Assembly (NCBI GenBank): GCA_020080175.1
Contig: JAGHQL010000109.1
Location: 25,360 to 89,359 of the forward strand
DNA from: Glutinoglossum americanum
Lineage: Eukaryota > Ascomycota > Geoglossomycetes > Geoglossales > Geoglossaceae
DNA: 64,000 nt
Direction: 5' to 3'
Shown: one piece after another, positions 34,421-45,400 of the stretch
Position numbering within the stretch: the stretch's first letter is position 1
How the letters are laid out: every line of letters starts with the position of its first letter
Program-made: the position numbers and the translations under genes
The notes under the pieces: generated by a model
Told to the model about the DNA's origin: nothing
Database searches by the model: none
What the model saw: only the letters and a program-made list of their open reading frames with translations

Positions 34421-36054
34421 TTACCGGCTGCTCTCTAGGCCCAAGACGCCTCCGCTTCGCCCATGTAAACTTCCATTAACCCTTTCTCTAAGGCCTTTCA
34501 GACTGCCGACGTCGCTTGGTGTGGGATTTCCGCTCTTCTTCCTCGGGCTTCTTCGTGGCGCTATTCTTTGTTCCTTCTCATCCTCTGTTTCGTCCGCTAG
34601 GATACGTGGACCTCCACTTTCGCTGTCCTCCCGCAACTCGGCAGATTGTCGGGAGGTCGAAATAGACGGTTTGAGGTTCTCTTTCAGTCCACCTAGGGGG
34701 GATTTTGCACTAGTGATCCCGATTTGATGCGAGCTATCGCCGTCGTAGATGCCGTTTGTTGGTTCATTTACGTCTGGCGTACCAGACACTTCCCTGTCCG
34801 CCGCGCGCTGAGCGCTCTTGCGCGAGCGCTCGTACTTACCTGAAACATCACCGGTCCAGGTTGTGCCGAGTATACGATCCCAAAACGTGAAGAATGGCTG
34901 TGAGAAGTTCGCCTGTGAATCTGTTAGTTTGGAGTCGATCAAATTTCACTAGGGGTGGGGGGCATTGCTGCTGTTGCTCCATTCTGGGGATACAAAAGAA
35001 CGCACCTTAATGCCCCAGCTCTGATGATGGATATCGTGGTATGCAGCATTGTTACCTGTCAAATGTTGCAGGGGATCCCAGGGTAGTGCATAACCGCAGT
35101 GGTCATCGACCGTCTTGATGGTTGAACAGGTGAAAAACCACATTCCTTGTCGGGTTGTCAAACCTGCGAACTTGAACGCTATGCTAGCTCCCATAGTATC
35201 GAGAAGAAAGCCTTCGAAGGGATGGTTATATAGCGCACCAAAGGCATAAGGGACATAGAGTCGGTGGTGGCGTGAATGGAAAGTGCCTGATCAGGGTGAG
35301 TTCAAGAACGTCTGCGATGTCGTGTTGCCTAAAATACAGCATGGACTAGCCAGAAATGGTTTAACTTACGATATAACCATAAGTTCGAGTGCATCGCCCT
35401 ATGCAAAAAGTATTGCCAAGTATCCATGAAGAGCACTGCCAATGAAAATTGGAGTGCCGGTACAAGCACCCAGTATATGGCCTTCGCCGCAATAACCTCC
35501 CAAGCCGCAAACGCAGGAACAATTTCCACATCTCCAGAGCTGAGGGATATTGCGTTTGTCAACCAGGGGTAGTTGCCTCCAGAGAGGAAGCCGGAAAGAA
35601 TCGGGTATGATCTAGCAACGTTACTTGCTATGCCGGCAGCATTTAGCCCAACGAGAGACAATAGCCCAGGAACAAGCCTCTGCCCCGTCCTAATCCGCGT
35701 TGCCCACACTGCAACGTCATAATTTTCTTTTCCTATGACGTCCTCCGGCTCGGTCATGCCAAGTAGAATCCCAATCACTGTCTGTATGAATTGTTGAATG
35801 AGGACGTCTTGAATGACGTCCCTTTTCGATACATGGTTTCTCTTCAGAAGTTCGGTGGGCGTATGCAGGCGATACTGCGGTAGATAGTCGTTGACGTCTA
35901 GGAAGTGGAAGAAGAGGGACAGAGCCCAGTAGGCGACGACGGGAAATATGAGAGTCAAGAATTTGTCCGGGATAGGCGCAATGAGCGGTGGAAGCGGCGA
36001 TAGTATGTAGGACGGTAGCGGCGGAATGCCCCCAGCGGCCGTAGAATTCGACAT
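34421..36054 (-). CDS. sur2: Sphingoid base C4-hydroxylase (SUR2)
   Basis: Three exons: 36054-35370, 35286-35006, 34912-34421, joining in frame to 485 aa. The enzyme is a di-iron hydroxylase of the ER membrane that converts dihydrosphingosine to phytosphingosine. The histidine boxes are complete: HRAMH, HSRHH (made across the first splice as YRTFHSRHHRLYVPYAFGAL), and HDIHH. Hydrophobic helices are visible near residues 30-50 and 180-205. FWDRILGTTWTG marks the end of the hydroxylase domain. After it comes a disordered, charged tail of about 130 residues with SPRKK-like patches, so the protein is clearly longer than the yeast enzyme of about 350 aa. A potential GTAAGT donor follows GDVSG, so an alternative shorter tail is possible. 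Confidence 0.93.
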
Positions 36055-36912
36055 TGTTGAAAAAGACGCTTATTCAGGACTGTTCGTAGTGGCACGAGAG
36101 CGAGACGGTCGTTTGAATGTGAGATGTTCAAGGGGCTTATTGGAAATCAGACGGACGATTGCGCGTGGGTGACGCACGCGCGTCCTGAATAGCCCAAAAC
36201 GAGGCGATGGAAATAAGAAAGGAGTGACAGTTTGATGATGCTCAGATCGACCGTTAGGAACGCAACACAGATTTATGAGCGCAGCTCCGTCAGGTCCGTA
36301 GAATTGAACCTTTGATTTCTGCCCCTGTAGCTAGCCGCTTTAACGCCGTGAATGCTGTTATTTTCTCTTGGTCGGTGCCGGAGCAAGTCTGACGAGCTGT
36401 CCAGGGTCGTGAGGGCCAGAGCTCGGACATTCGCCTAGGATTGGACAGGCGCTGTTTCCAGGCCGAAATTGAACTTCCAGCACGCTTATTAGAAGCGGCT
36501 GAGGTATCTCTTGAGATGCGGTTTTTAGCTATCGAATATCTTCGGGCAGTCCGGAGAATTTCGTGCCGAGAAGAAATCCACCAGGCTAAAAAGCGGCGTG
36601 TCGATTGAATTGTTGTCTCACCACAACACGTCATCATGTGATGAGGTCGGACCATATTCGGGGAAAATAAATTAATCGACCCCTTTAGAACATAAGATGC
36701 AAAAAACCAGCTTATTGAGTTGGAATTGTACGCTATGTAGTCTAGTTAGATTCTTAGTTAAGACAGGACACACCAATCCTAACTTTTCCACGATTGCGCA
36801 GCTGGCTACTTGGAGTACGATACTCGTGCTTGATTTATTATTTGTTTCGTGCGCTGGATTCGTCTGTTGAGAACTAGCGGTGGATGCTGGTTCTCGTTGT
36901 CAACGAGAGCGT
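36055..36912. other. Intergenic, SUR2 promoter and DRS1 3' side
   Basis: About 860 bases. One 121-codon minus-strand frame with an ATG exists at 36290-36655, but it has no recognisable domain and was not accepted as a gene. The rest is non-coding as far as I can see. Confidence 0.45.
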
Positions 36913-39434
36913 CTACCGCTTGCCTACGCTTCTACTCCCACTTTCCTTTCCCACACCTGCAGATCCACCCCTCTTCCCCTTCGGCGTCTTCGAGCCCTTA
37001 CTAGACTTTTCTAAAGCTCCTTTTCCTGCTCTCTCTAGCGCCCCCTTTTTCCACACCCTCCCTGTCTCTCTCCTTTCCCTATCATCAAGTTTCTTCTTCA
37101 TCTTGTTGCTCAACTTCCTCTTCTCCTTTCTCCCTACAGCCTCAGGCCCATTTAGCTCCACTTTCCCCAAAATCTTCGCCCGTCGCTTCTCTTTTTCACT
37201 TTCAAACCATGTTCGCTTCGGCTTTGCCATAATTTCGTCTTGATGGTCGATAATATTCTCCCCGCGTTTAAGCTGCATCTCTACTTGCGACAACTGTTTC
37301 TCTTCTTTTTCCTCCTTTAAAACCTCCTCGATCTCTCCGTGCAGGTCCTCGATCGCCTTTGCCCATTTGTCCGCAGCGTTAGGATCGACAGTCCGGCTAA
37401 CGATCTTAGCTCCTTGTACTCTTCCCGCCTTGACCGCGGCCTTAATAACTTTACGATCAGGCTCAGCGGCAATGGTACAGGCGCGGCCAGTGCGACCGGC
37501 GCGGGCGGTACGACCAACACGATGCAAGTAGATTTCGTGTGACTGCGGTGCCTCGTAATTGATAACTGTATCAACGCCTTTAATGTCGAGGCCTCTGGAG
37601 GCAAGGTCGGTGGCAAGGAGGAAGGAAACCCGGCCATCCCTAAAGGCTTCTATGCTTCTGATCCTCTATTGGTAGCGAGGGTTAGGGATAGCTCTTGAAT
37701 GAGGAATTGTCATATGCGTATCAAATTACATACCTGCTCCTGACTCATGCTGCCATGCAATTCTGCAGCCTTCAGTCCGCAGAGTCCAAACACAACCCGT
37801 GCTCTATGAGCCTCTTTCTTCTGCCTGAAGAATACAATGACTCGTTCTGTATACACTCCTTCACACAGAAGTAACAGATATCCCAAGCGTTTATCCTCCC
37901 GTCCGGGCCTGATCCTCACGAACTCCTGCACCAAAGTTGCCACAGTTTGCTTCTTCGCATCAACCATTAACCGAACCGGCCTATTCAAGCCAACTCGTAT
38001 AAGTTTATCCACAGAGTCGGTCATCGTAGCAGAAAAGAGCATTGTCTGGCGAGATTTCGGAATAGTGGTCAAAATCTCGTTCAATTCATCTGCAAACCCA
38101 TCTTCAAGCATCCTGTCCGCCTCGTCAAGGACTAGGATCTCTAGGGTGTCAACAGTAAAGCTAGGTGAATTGCGCATATGATCAATAAAACGCCCTGGTG
38201 TTGCAATGATCACATCAGGTCTTAGTCTTAGCTCAGCCTCTTGGATCTTTAAACTTAAGCCCCCGACCGCAAGGCAAAACTTGATGTCTGTGAAGGATGC
38301 TAGCTTGCAAGCAACAGAATGACACTGTATCGCTAATTCTCTAGTTGGTGCTAGGATGGCCACCCTACTCGTAGAAACCTTCTTGGGTCGATAAAGCAGT
38401 CGTTCCAAAATTGGCACAATGAAAGCAGCTGTCTTTCCAGATCCTGTGACAGCGCCTCCAACGACATCTTTGCCAAGTAGAGCAACGGGTATTGTTTTGG
38501 ACTGGATAGGTGTTGGTTCGGAGAACCCAACAGAGGCCAGACCGCGGAGAATAGGTCGTGAAAGAGACATGGATTGAAATGAATTTAAAGAGCCCTTCGT
38601 GAATTTGTATTTCCCATTAGGTTTCTCTTCAGGAGCAAAGAAAGCCTCCCGACGGGCAATCTCGGCAGGGTCGTGTTCCTCGTTTTTGGACGGCGTGACG
38701 GATTCTTCCACATCATCGGGGTGGGCAACCGGCGAGGCTATTGACTCGTTATCAGAATCTCTTTCACTATCGTTTGAATTACTGCCACCATTGCTGCTCT
38801 CGTCATCGACGGCGATGCCATTATGACCCGCCTCGGGGGCGCCCATACCGAATCCGTCTTCAGCGAGTAGTTCGTCATCATCTACCCCAAGGCTAACTAT
38901 AGATTCGCTATCCGTGTCTTCATTGCTATCCTCATGCCTCTGCTGTTGGTCCCCCTGCGGCTCTTTATTATCGCTGGTCTTGTTCGATCGGCCCTTCCTA
39001 GACAGTCTTTTGGCGATTATCTCGTCTATGTCCACAGCCTGCTTGTCGCTCCGCTTCTCCAATTTCGCGTTGTCGAAATCCCAGCCTTCAAATTCTCCGA
39101 TATTATCAACAGAGTCACCGGTTTGGAATTCAAATTCCGAATCCAACGCTCCATCATCTTCCCCTGAATCGCTCGATGTATAATTCTCTCTAGCAAAAAC
39201 ATCCTCCGGCTTGCTATCCCGCGCCTTTAACTTTTTGCTTCTGTCATTTCTGGCTCTTGAGCTGGCCACATTATCGCCATCCCCTCTCTTTCGCTTCTTC
39301 CTAATTTTTCCTCTGTGAATCAAAGGTTCACGGGTCCCGGACATTTCTGTCTCGTCGACGGCATCAATTGATCTAGCTTCATCGTCAGAAATAGTCATAA
39401 CAAACTCATTGTGGTCTAATCTGCGCCTCGCCAT
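36913..39434 (-). CDS. drs1: DRS1, DEAD-box RNA helicase of 60S ribosome assembly
   Basis: Two exons, 39434-37734 and 37665-36913, form 817 aa. DEAD-box motifs appear in order: Q motif in [10 protein letters not shown], Walker [39 protein letters not shown], then across the intron [14 protein letters not shown] and [14 protein letters not shown]. The long acidic and Lys-rich N-terminus and the basic coiled tail ([20 protein letters not shown], then [13 protein letters not shown]) are features of DRS1/DDX27, a nucleolar helicase for 27S pre-rRNA processing. The frame extends to a TTG at 39443, but the ATG at 39434 ([19 protein letters not shown]) is the right start. The 69-nt intron lies between motifs Ib/III and V and keeps the frame. 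Confidence 0.95.
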
Positions 39435-39970
39435 TGCTGCCAATGTGAGGACAGACTTTCAGGCATCTCAAAATTTTTGCAGCAGCATGTTGTGGAAAGC
39501 CCGTTTTAGTTCTTGGCAGTCTAACCCAAAATGGCGTAGCGGGGTTTCCTCACCGCCTGGCAGAATAGTTTGGGGAAATCGCCAGAGGCCAAATCCAGCT
39601 TACCATCTACCATAGAGAGCTGTAATCTGCAATCACGATCGAGATACTGGTAGTGACTGGGCTAGTATTCTCAGTTATAGGTGTAACGGCCGCGATGAAG
39701 TCGAGGGAAGTAAAAATAGGAGAGTTGCTGATCTCTACTAGGAGATGAGAGCATGCATTGCCTCTAACGCCAGAAGACAATAAACAGACCACCACACCGC
39801 CATAATGCCTCAAATGAGCTTTTAGCGGTAACTCCTTAGCGTGCGCCAACCAACCCAAATTATAAGCCGTTGCGAAATTCCGTCACTACATGCCCCACAT
39901 CGCCACCCGCAACTACTCTAATATATAGCCTTGAAATCCCGTGCCCTCGTTTCGACCCCTTGCCATCTAT
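39435..39970. other. Intergenic, DRS1 promoter and 3' side of the RG-rich gene
   Basis: About 535 bases without a supported gene. Confidence 0.5.
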
Positions 39971-41002
39971 CTACCACTGGTCCTCTGCCTCTATAAAGCT
40001 CATTTTGCGTTTGGCCTCTTCGTAGACCACCTCCATTGACTTAACAACCTCTGCATCCGAAATCTCTAAATCGTCCTGGTCGCGATGAGCCCTTCGGGCT
40101 TGGCGTCGACGGGTAGCAGTGTTTGGGTCCCCGGCATTGAGGCAGTTTTCCGGGGTCGGTGGGCGAGAATCGAGAGAAAGGTCAGAAAACGCAGAGAATG
40201 CAAAGAGTTCTTCGGCATAGCTTTCAGGATAGGGTTCGTTGTCCAAGCCACCATCAACTCCTTCAGTGCTATTCTCATCCAAGTCATCTAACCAGGCAAC
40301 AACCTTCCGAAAACCTGGACGGCCAGGGAGAAATTCCTGGCCCTCTGGTGGCCTAGGGGTCCTCTGATGCACAGGAATCCGGCTTATAGACCACCCGCTA
40401 CTCTCGTCGACTTGTGTTTGCTTCCCGGTTGGGGTATTAACACAGAGACTAAGGCGCCAATTGGGAGGCTCCTGGTTGTTGCGTAAACTCCCGTCAACAG
40501 CGCGACCACCTCGCCCACGGCCTCTATATCCTCTACGTCCACGGCCTCGCTGGGTGTTTCCATAGCCTCTAGACTCACGAGCTTGGGTCCATGAAGTAGG
40601 GGTAACGGTCCGTCTCGCACTAGGTTGTTGGGGTATCTCTGCCTCTAGATGAACTGCACGTTTGAGGATTTGTGGCTGCCCATTTGCGAATGCTTCAGAC
40701 TGGCGACCTTCTGCAGCTTGCAGGGAATTGCTGATGGGAGGTTGGTCTGAGCGGGGCTCAGTATTGACAGTGCCGGTTTCGTCGAGGTTACCAGGATTGT
40801 ACCGGTGATACCCGCCTGACGTAGTATTCCCGAAAAGCGCCGTAGCAATGTTGGCCGATGACGTTGCTTTTTCAGAGTTGCTGACAGTGGTGCTGGGTTT
40901 TCGTAGTATCCGCACCTGGCCATGCTTTAAATTTAAAAAAGTAGATCGGTCGACTCTTTGCGAATAGCTTACGTGGCTCGTATGGTTCATTTCCCCCGTC
41001 AT
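39971..41002 (-). CDS. RG-rich protein of unknown function
   Basis: A 343-codon frame ending in MSFIEAEDQW. A run of RG repeats in the middle (GRGRRGYRGRGRGG, about residues 152-166) resembles RNA-binding RGG boxes. The C-terminal part is acidic and has the phrase RKVVAWLDDLDEN, which looks structured. A possible 48-nt intron near 40925-40972 (GTAAGC...TTTAAAG) is a multiple of three, so the protein is MTGEMNHTSH joined to HGQVRILRKP or contains 16 extra residues. An upstream frame ending in NDGGNEPYEP looks protein-like but cannot be joined in phase. The gene is divergent from ARL2. An RNA-related role is only suggested by the RG box. Confidence 0.65.
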   Translation of the reverse strand: MTGEMNHTSHVSYSQRVDRSTFLNLKHGQVRILRKPSTTVSNSEKATSSANIATALFGNTTSGGYHRYNPGNLDETGTVNTEPRSDQPPISNSLQAAEGRQSEAFANGQPQILKRAVHLEAEIPQQPSARRTVTPTSWTQARESRGYGNTQRGRGRRGYRGRGRGGRAVDGSLRNNQEPPNWRLSLCVNTPTGKQTQVDESSGWSISRIPVHQRTPRPPEGQEFLPGRPGFRKVVAWLDDLDENSTEGVDGGLDNEPYPESYAEELFAFSAFSDLSLDSRPPTPENCLNAGDPNTATRRRQARRAHRDQDDLEISDAEVVKSMEVVYEEAKRKMSFIEAEDQW

Positions 41003-41345
41003 TACTTAGCCACTCCTCGAGCACTGAATAGCGGTCTTCTATGCCCCGGTCCGTAATCGATAGCGGATAGCGGATTGTATTTTGAGAGAGTGACACAGTA
41101 AGTGAGAAAAGCAGCATAGGTTTATGAATTAGTAAGTGGAATGACTAGTCATAGAGACGACGATACCCCTGTCAACTAAAATCTTAGAATTTAAAGAATC
41201 ATTTGGTGAAAAGCGTGCTTAGTGATTGTGGGTAAATCGCAGTCAATGTAGCACTGAGTGTTATTATCTCGAAAAGCGACGCTTACCTTGTTTGGACTAC
41301 AAAACAGCCCTGGAACATCCAACCTTGGCAACACAAACTCGAGCA

Positions 41346-42170
41346 ATGTTGTCAATTCTCCGTAAGGCCCGTCTTAAGGACAAAGAGATGCGAATATTGA
41401 TGCTGTAAGTGACAGCTTGCTTATACATAGATTTCGGGCTGAGCGATCAATACTTAGCGGGCTGGACAATGCCGGGAAAACAACCATAGTGAAGAGAATC
41501 ATGAACGAAGATGTCAACACAGTGAGCCCGACATTAGGTTTCATTATCAAAACCATCGACTACAATGGGTAAGCAGACCGGGTAAAATGCAATCGGACTG
41601 AAGCTGATGATGCCTATAATAAGATATAAACTAAATATATGTGAGATTCCAATTGTACCTCTAGACCTTTTCCTAACAATATCAAGGGGATGTTGGCGGC
41701 CAGAAGACCCTGCGGTCGTACTGGAGGAACTACTTTGAGAAGACCGATGCGCTTATATGGGTTGTTGATGCTACAGACCGACTACGAGTTGATGACTGTA
41801 GAGAAGAGCTTGCTGGGCTGCTCCTAGAAGAGGTAAATGTTGCTTGTTAGTTGTAGTGAAAGGGCTAATAGGTTGGTGCCGACACACTGAAGAGGTTGAT
41901 GGGTGCCAGTTTGCTTGTGTTTGCGAACAAGACCGATGTGGGAGGATGCATGACTCGGGAGGAGATACAGGAGGTATGTGTTGTCTGAGAACCCGGGTCG
42001 TGACCTAGCTACAAATTGACCGCTCGATTTACGCGCAGGGGCTCCAGTTAGATGCCATCAAGACTCACAAATGGACGATTGTCAGCTGCAGCGCAATAAC
42101 AGGGGATAACCTTAAGGAAGGTCTGGAGTGGGTTGTTCAGGATGCAAAAGAGAGGCTGTTTCTGTACTAG
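41346..42170 (+). CDS. arl2: ARL2-type small GTPase (tubulin-folding pathway)
   Basis: Five short exons; the conserved parts align after splicing. The start [20 protein letters not shown] (41346-41405) joins [14 protein letters not shown] (P-loop), then [30 protein letters not shown] (switch II), [27 protein letters not shown] (NKxD) and [16 protein letters not shown] before TAG. Total about 185 aa, as for ARL2/Alp41/Cin4. The protein regulates tubulin cofactors and microtubule assembly in the cytosol. ARL2 normally lacks an N-myristoylation glycine requirement; here residue 2 is Leu, consistent with that. Introns are short with GTAAGT-like donors (for example after MRILML) and TAG/CAG acceptors. 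The gene is in tandem with the gelsolin-repeat gene 310 bp downstream. Confidence 0.93.
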
Positions 42171-42480
42171 CACATTTTCACCCTTAGCAAGGACCCTCAC
42201 GTTACTGTGCATAAGATCGCTTGACTACCATAAACATGTTTTGTATCAAGCAGAACAACCCCACGACCAAGGGACCTGGTGTAAACACGCTCAGCGCCGA
42301 GCTGTGCTATTTTTAAGTCTTGACACCCTTGAACCCTTGGGTTTTGACCAAAGATCCCCTATATAGAAGCTGCAGCCGAGCCTCGAATCCCAGTCGGGCT
42401 GGACTACAGACGTTTCGTTTCAACCCCGTTCGATCTGAACGTCGCTGGATGATTCCGCGCCGATAGCTGGCAGTGTCAAA

Positions 42481-45400
42481 ATGTCCGGCACAGCGATCCC
42501 CGAGTCCGAAGACGTCAACGACTTCCTTCAGCGTATACGTGAGCTCGGAGACAAACGCGATAAGGAGGATGAAGAGCGCACGAAGAAACTAGAGGAGGAG
42601 ATATTGCAAGGTCGCGCGGAGAGACAGGCTAGAAGAGCGGGTTAGTAGTCAATTCTTCAGAAGTGTTGTGTTGTAGATGGACGCGTCCAAATTTGCAGAC
42701 CTGGATATATCTATAGTGCTTTCAATTCTCATCACGCTCCACTTGAGTTCGCCCACGTTTCAGAGTGGTTCAACGAGTTGTATCACCACAAATCATATAG
42801 CATACGTTGATCTGGCCGATTCATGTGCGGATGGGCTGTACTGGGAGTAAAATATTGGCTGACAATCAAGGAGCTAGAGCGTGCAAGATCCCTCTCGCCT
42901 ACTAAAGACTCTCCCTCTAACACGCCGCAATCGTTAAGGTCTCTAGTTATGGATACTCCTAAGCTCGAGGCATTGGTCACACCACAAGAAACTATGCTAT
43001 CGTCTAGGGATTCGAGGAGGATTCGGGAAGCCGCAGTGAGCGACGCACTTGAACAACTTACTGGAGGATCCTCGTTGAAGGGAGACGCAAAGGCATCTGG
43101 CGATCCGAAACTTCGCGAAGTTGCATTGAACGACACGTTTGAACAGCTTACTGGTGTGCCACGACCAAAGAGTGACGTGAGGCCAGAAGTGAACGACGCT
43201 TCTGAACGATATACTGGCGAGTCGCCACTGGTGAAAGACGCGAGATCAAATGCTCGCACCTCAGATTTATCTGAACTCTCGAGGGGCCGCGATAGTCGGT
43301 CACAGCCTTCTCCTAGCGCCGCAATTGCACCTTCAAGAGGTTCCCCTCTGTCGTGGCAGCGTCGCCCAAATTCTCAAGCTCTAAACGGACCCCGCTCAAG
43401 GCCTCTTTCCCAGGCTGCAGTCGAAAACAGCCCAGCAGAATTGTCGCGAGCAATGCCAGAGCCTCAACACACAGAGGACTCTGGATTATCTCGAAGTCAA
43501 ATTGCTCAATCATTAGGTTCCAAGGATCCTTCGTGGTTTAGGCAGACTGCAGACAGAGGAGCTAGCTCGCCGGCTTACCGGAAGAACCCGGATGATCCGC
43601 TACCAGACACCTCTCTAGCAACTACAAGGATGCGCTTACCAGGTTTGTCGCGAGAATCAACTGTGGAGCCCGACGATTCAGCTTCTCTTGCAGGAAGCTA
43701 TCGTTCCGGATCGCCCTCGAGGGCTAGCTCTATTCGGGAAACTGGAGGATGGAGGAAACCATACTCTACTAATTCCTCGCTCTCAGGTATCGAAACCAGA
43801 TCGCCTTTGCCTACATCAAGCGCCCAGCGATTTGACCCACCAACCTACGATTCGTCCTCCTACTCTAGCGGCACGCAGGATGATCAGTCGGGCATTGGCC
43901 GTATACCAGCTATGTCGCCCTCGCAAGGCCGGATATCGCCTGAGCGGCTCGAGCGCGCAGCATCCCCTACGAAGGGTCTTGGAGGTTTTGTCCAGAGCGC
44001 AATGCTCAAGCGTTCGGATAGCGTCAATAAGAGATGGGCTGCTCAGCCGAACACTGGACCAAGCCGAGGCAACTCTATCGCCAGCAATCGCGGCGTACAT
44101 GGTGGTTCGGGTGGAGATTCGGCTGGGCTCTCCGGACCGGTGAGCCATTCGAAAAACGAGCCACAATTGAACAATAACGCACCAGGGAGCTCGGCTGCGA
44201 TAGAGGAACGTCCTGGCTCTAGCCACAGCGGTGTGACTATAACTCCAGGTCCCAACGAAAACCGAAAGCCACCGATCAAAGGCGGGTCAGCTTCGCCTTC
44301 TAACGATGAACTCGCTAACGTGACGTTACCTGGTAATGACCGAACTCAAACAATTACGGGTGGGGACCCCGAAAAGACTCCTCCAACCAGCCCCTCCAAG
44401 ACAATGGATCCAAGGAGATGGAGTCCTACAAAAGCTAGCTGGCTTGAGAGTGCGTTGAATAAGGACCCAGAAAAACCTAAACCAAAGGCACCGCCACCGC
44501 AGCAACCTAGTTGGATGGCTGAAATAAATAAGGCCAAAGCGCAGCGTGCTGCTATGGACATTAACCGTACGGGAAGCTTTAAGGAAATCAGCACAGATGG
44601 GCTCATGAGACCTCCTCCGCCTGGTGGGCCATCAAATTCTCGTATTGGGGGCCCTTTAAGTGGGTTTAGCTCTAGTACCGGAACAAGGAGTGGACTAGAG
44701 AGCTCAAGTGACCAGATTGACTCTCTTAGGGCAAAGAGTCCATCTGCAAGACCAAAACCGTATGGTCTATCACCAAAAGCACCAAGCTCTACGGTTAAGA
44801 GTCCGGCTTCATCTCCTGATTCCAGGAAGTCCGGAGAGACCGTACAATCTGTTGAAAAGGAGCAGCTAGGCGAGCGATCTCCCCTTTCGGAAGGAAGGGT
44901 TTTCAATGAGTCTGTCAAATCAACACCACTGGCTGGAAATTCCAAACCTAGCCTGCCCTTTAAGAATGATGCCATTAGTGCGAAACCTAACCTGAAGTAC
45001 CGCCAGGCTGCCAACGTAAATAACGATAATGATGAGCTTGAGTTTAAGAACGTCTTTGGCAGATTGAAATCCACAAAGACCCAGAATTTCGTTGCACCTG
45101 ACGAGTTGAAAAATAACATCTTGCGGGGCAAAGCTGGCTTGAATGTCACCGGTGGACCTAAGAAGACGGAGCGGAAGGACGAGTTTAAAGAAAGCATACT
45201 CAAGAAGAAAGAAGAGATGAAAGCGAAAGCAAGGGATGAACCAGGCGTGGATCTCATACGACCAAGCAGTACCACTAGCTTCGAAAAGGAGAAAGGCTCC
45301 ACGATTCCAGAGGCTATCGCTAAGAAAAAGAGCTTATATAGGTCAACTACTGGTAGTAGTGGCGACGAGATGGGGAAAAATCCAGCTACTCCTGGGGCCA

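Noticed and set aside
36290-36655. 121-codon minus-strand frame with ATG between SUR2 and DRS1
   Set aside because: No recognisable motif or splice structure; length is within chance expectation.
40872-41117. Protein-like upstream frame ending in NDGGNEPYEP before the RG-rich gene
   Set aside because: It cannot be joined to the downstream frame in phase by any GT-AG intron I could find.
42363-42410. CCTCGAATCCCAG resembling a tRNA T-arm
   Set aside because: The GTTC part is missing and no cloverleaf stems can be formed around it.
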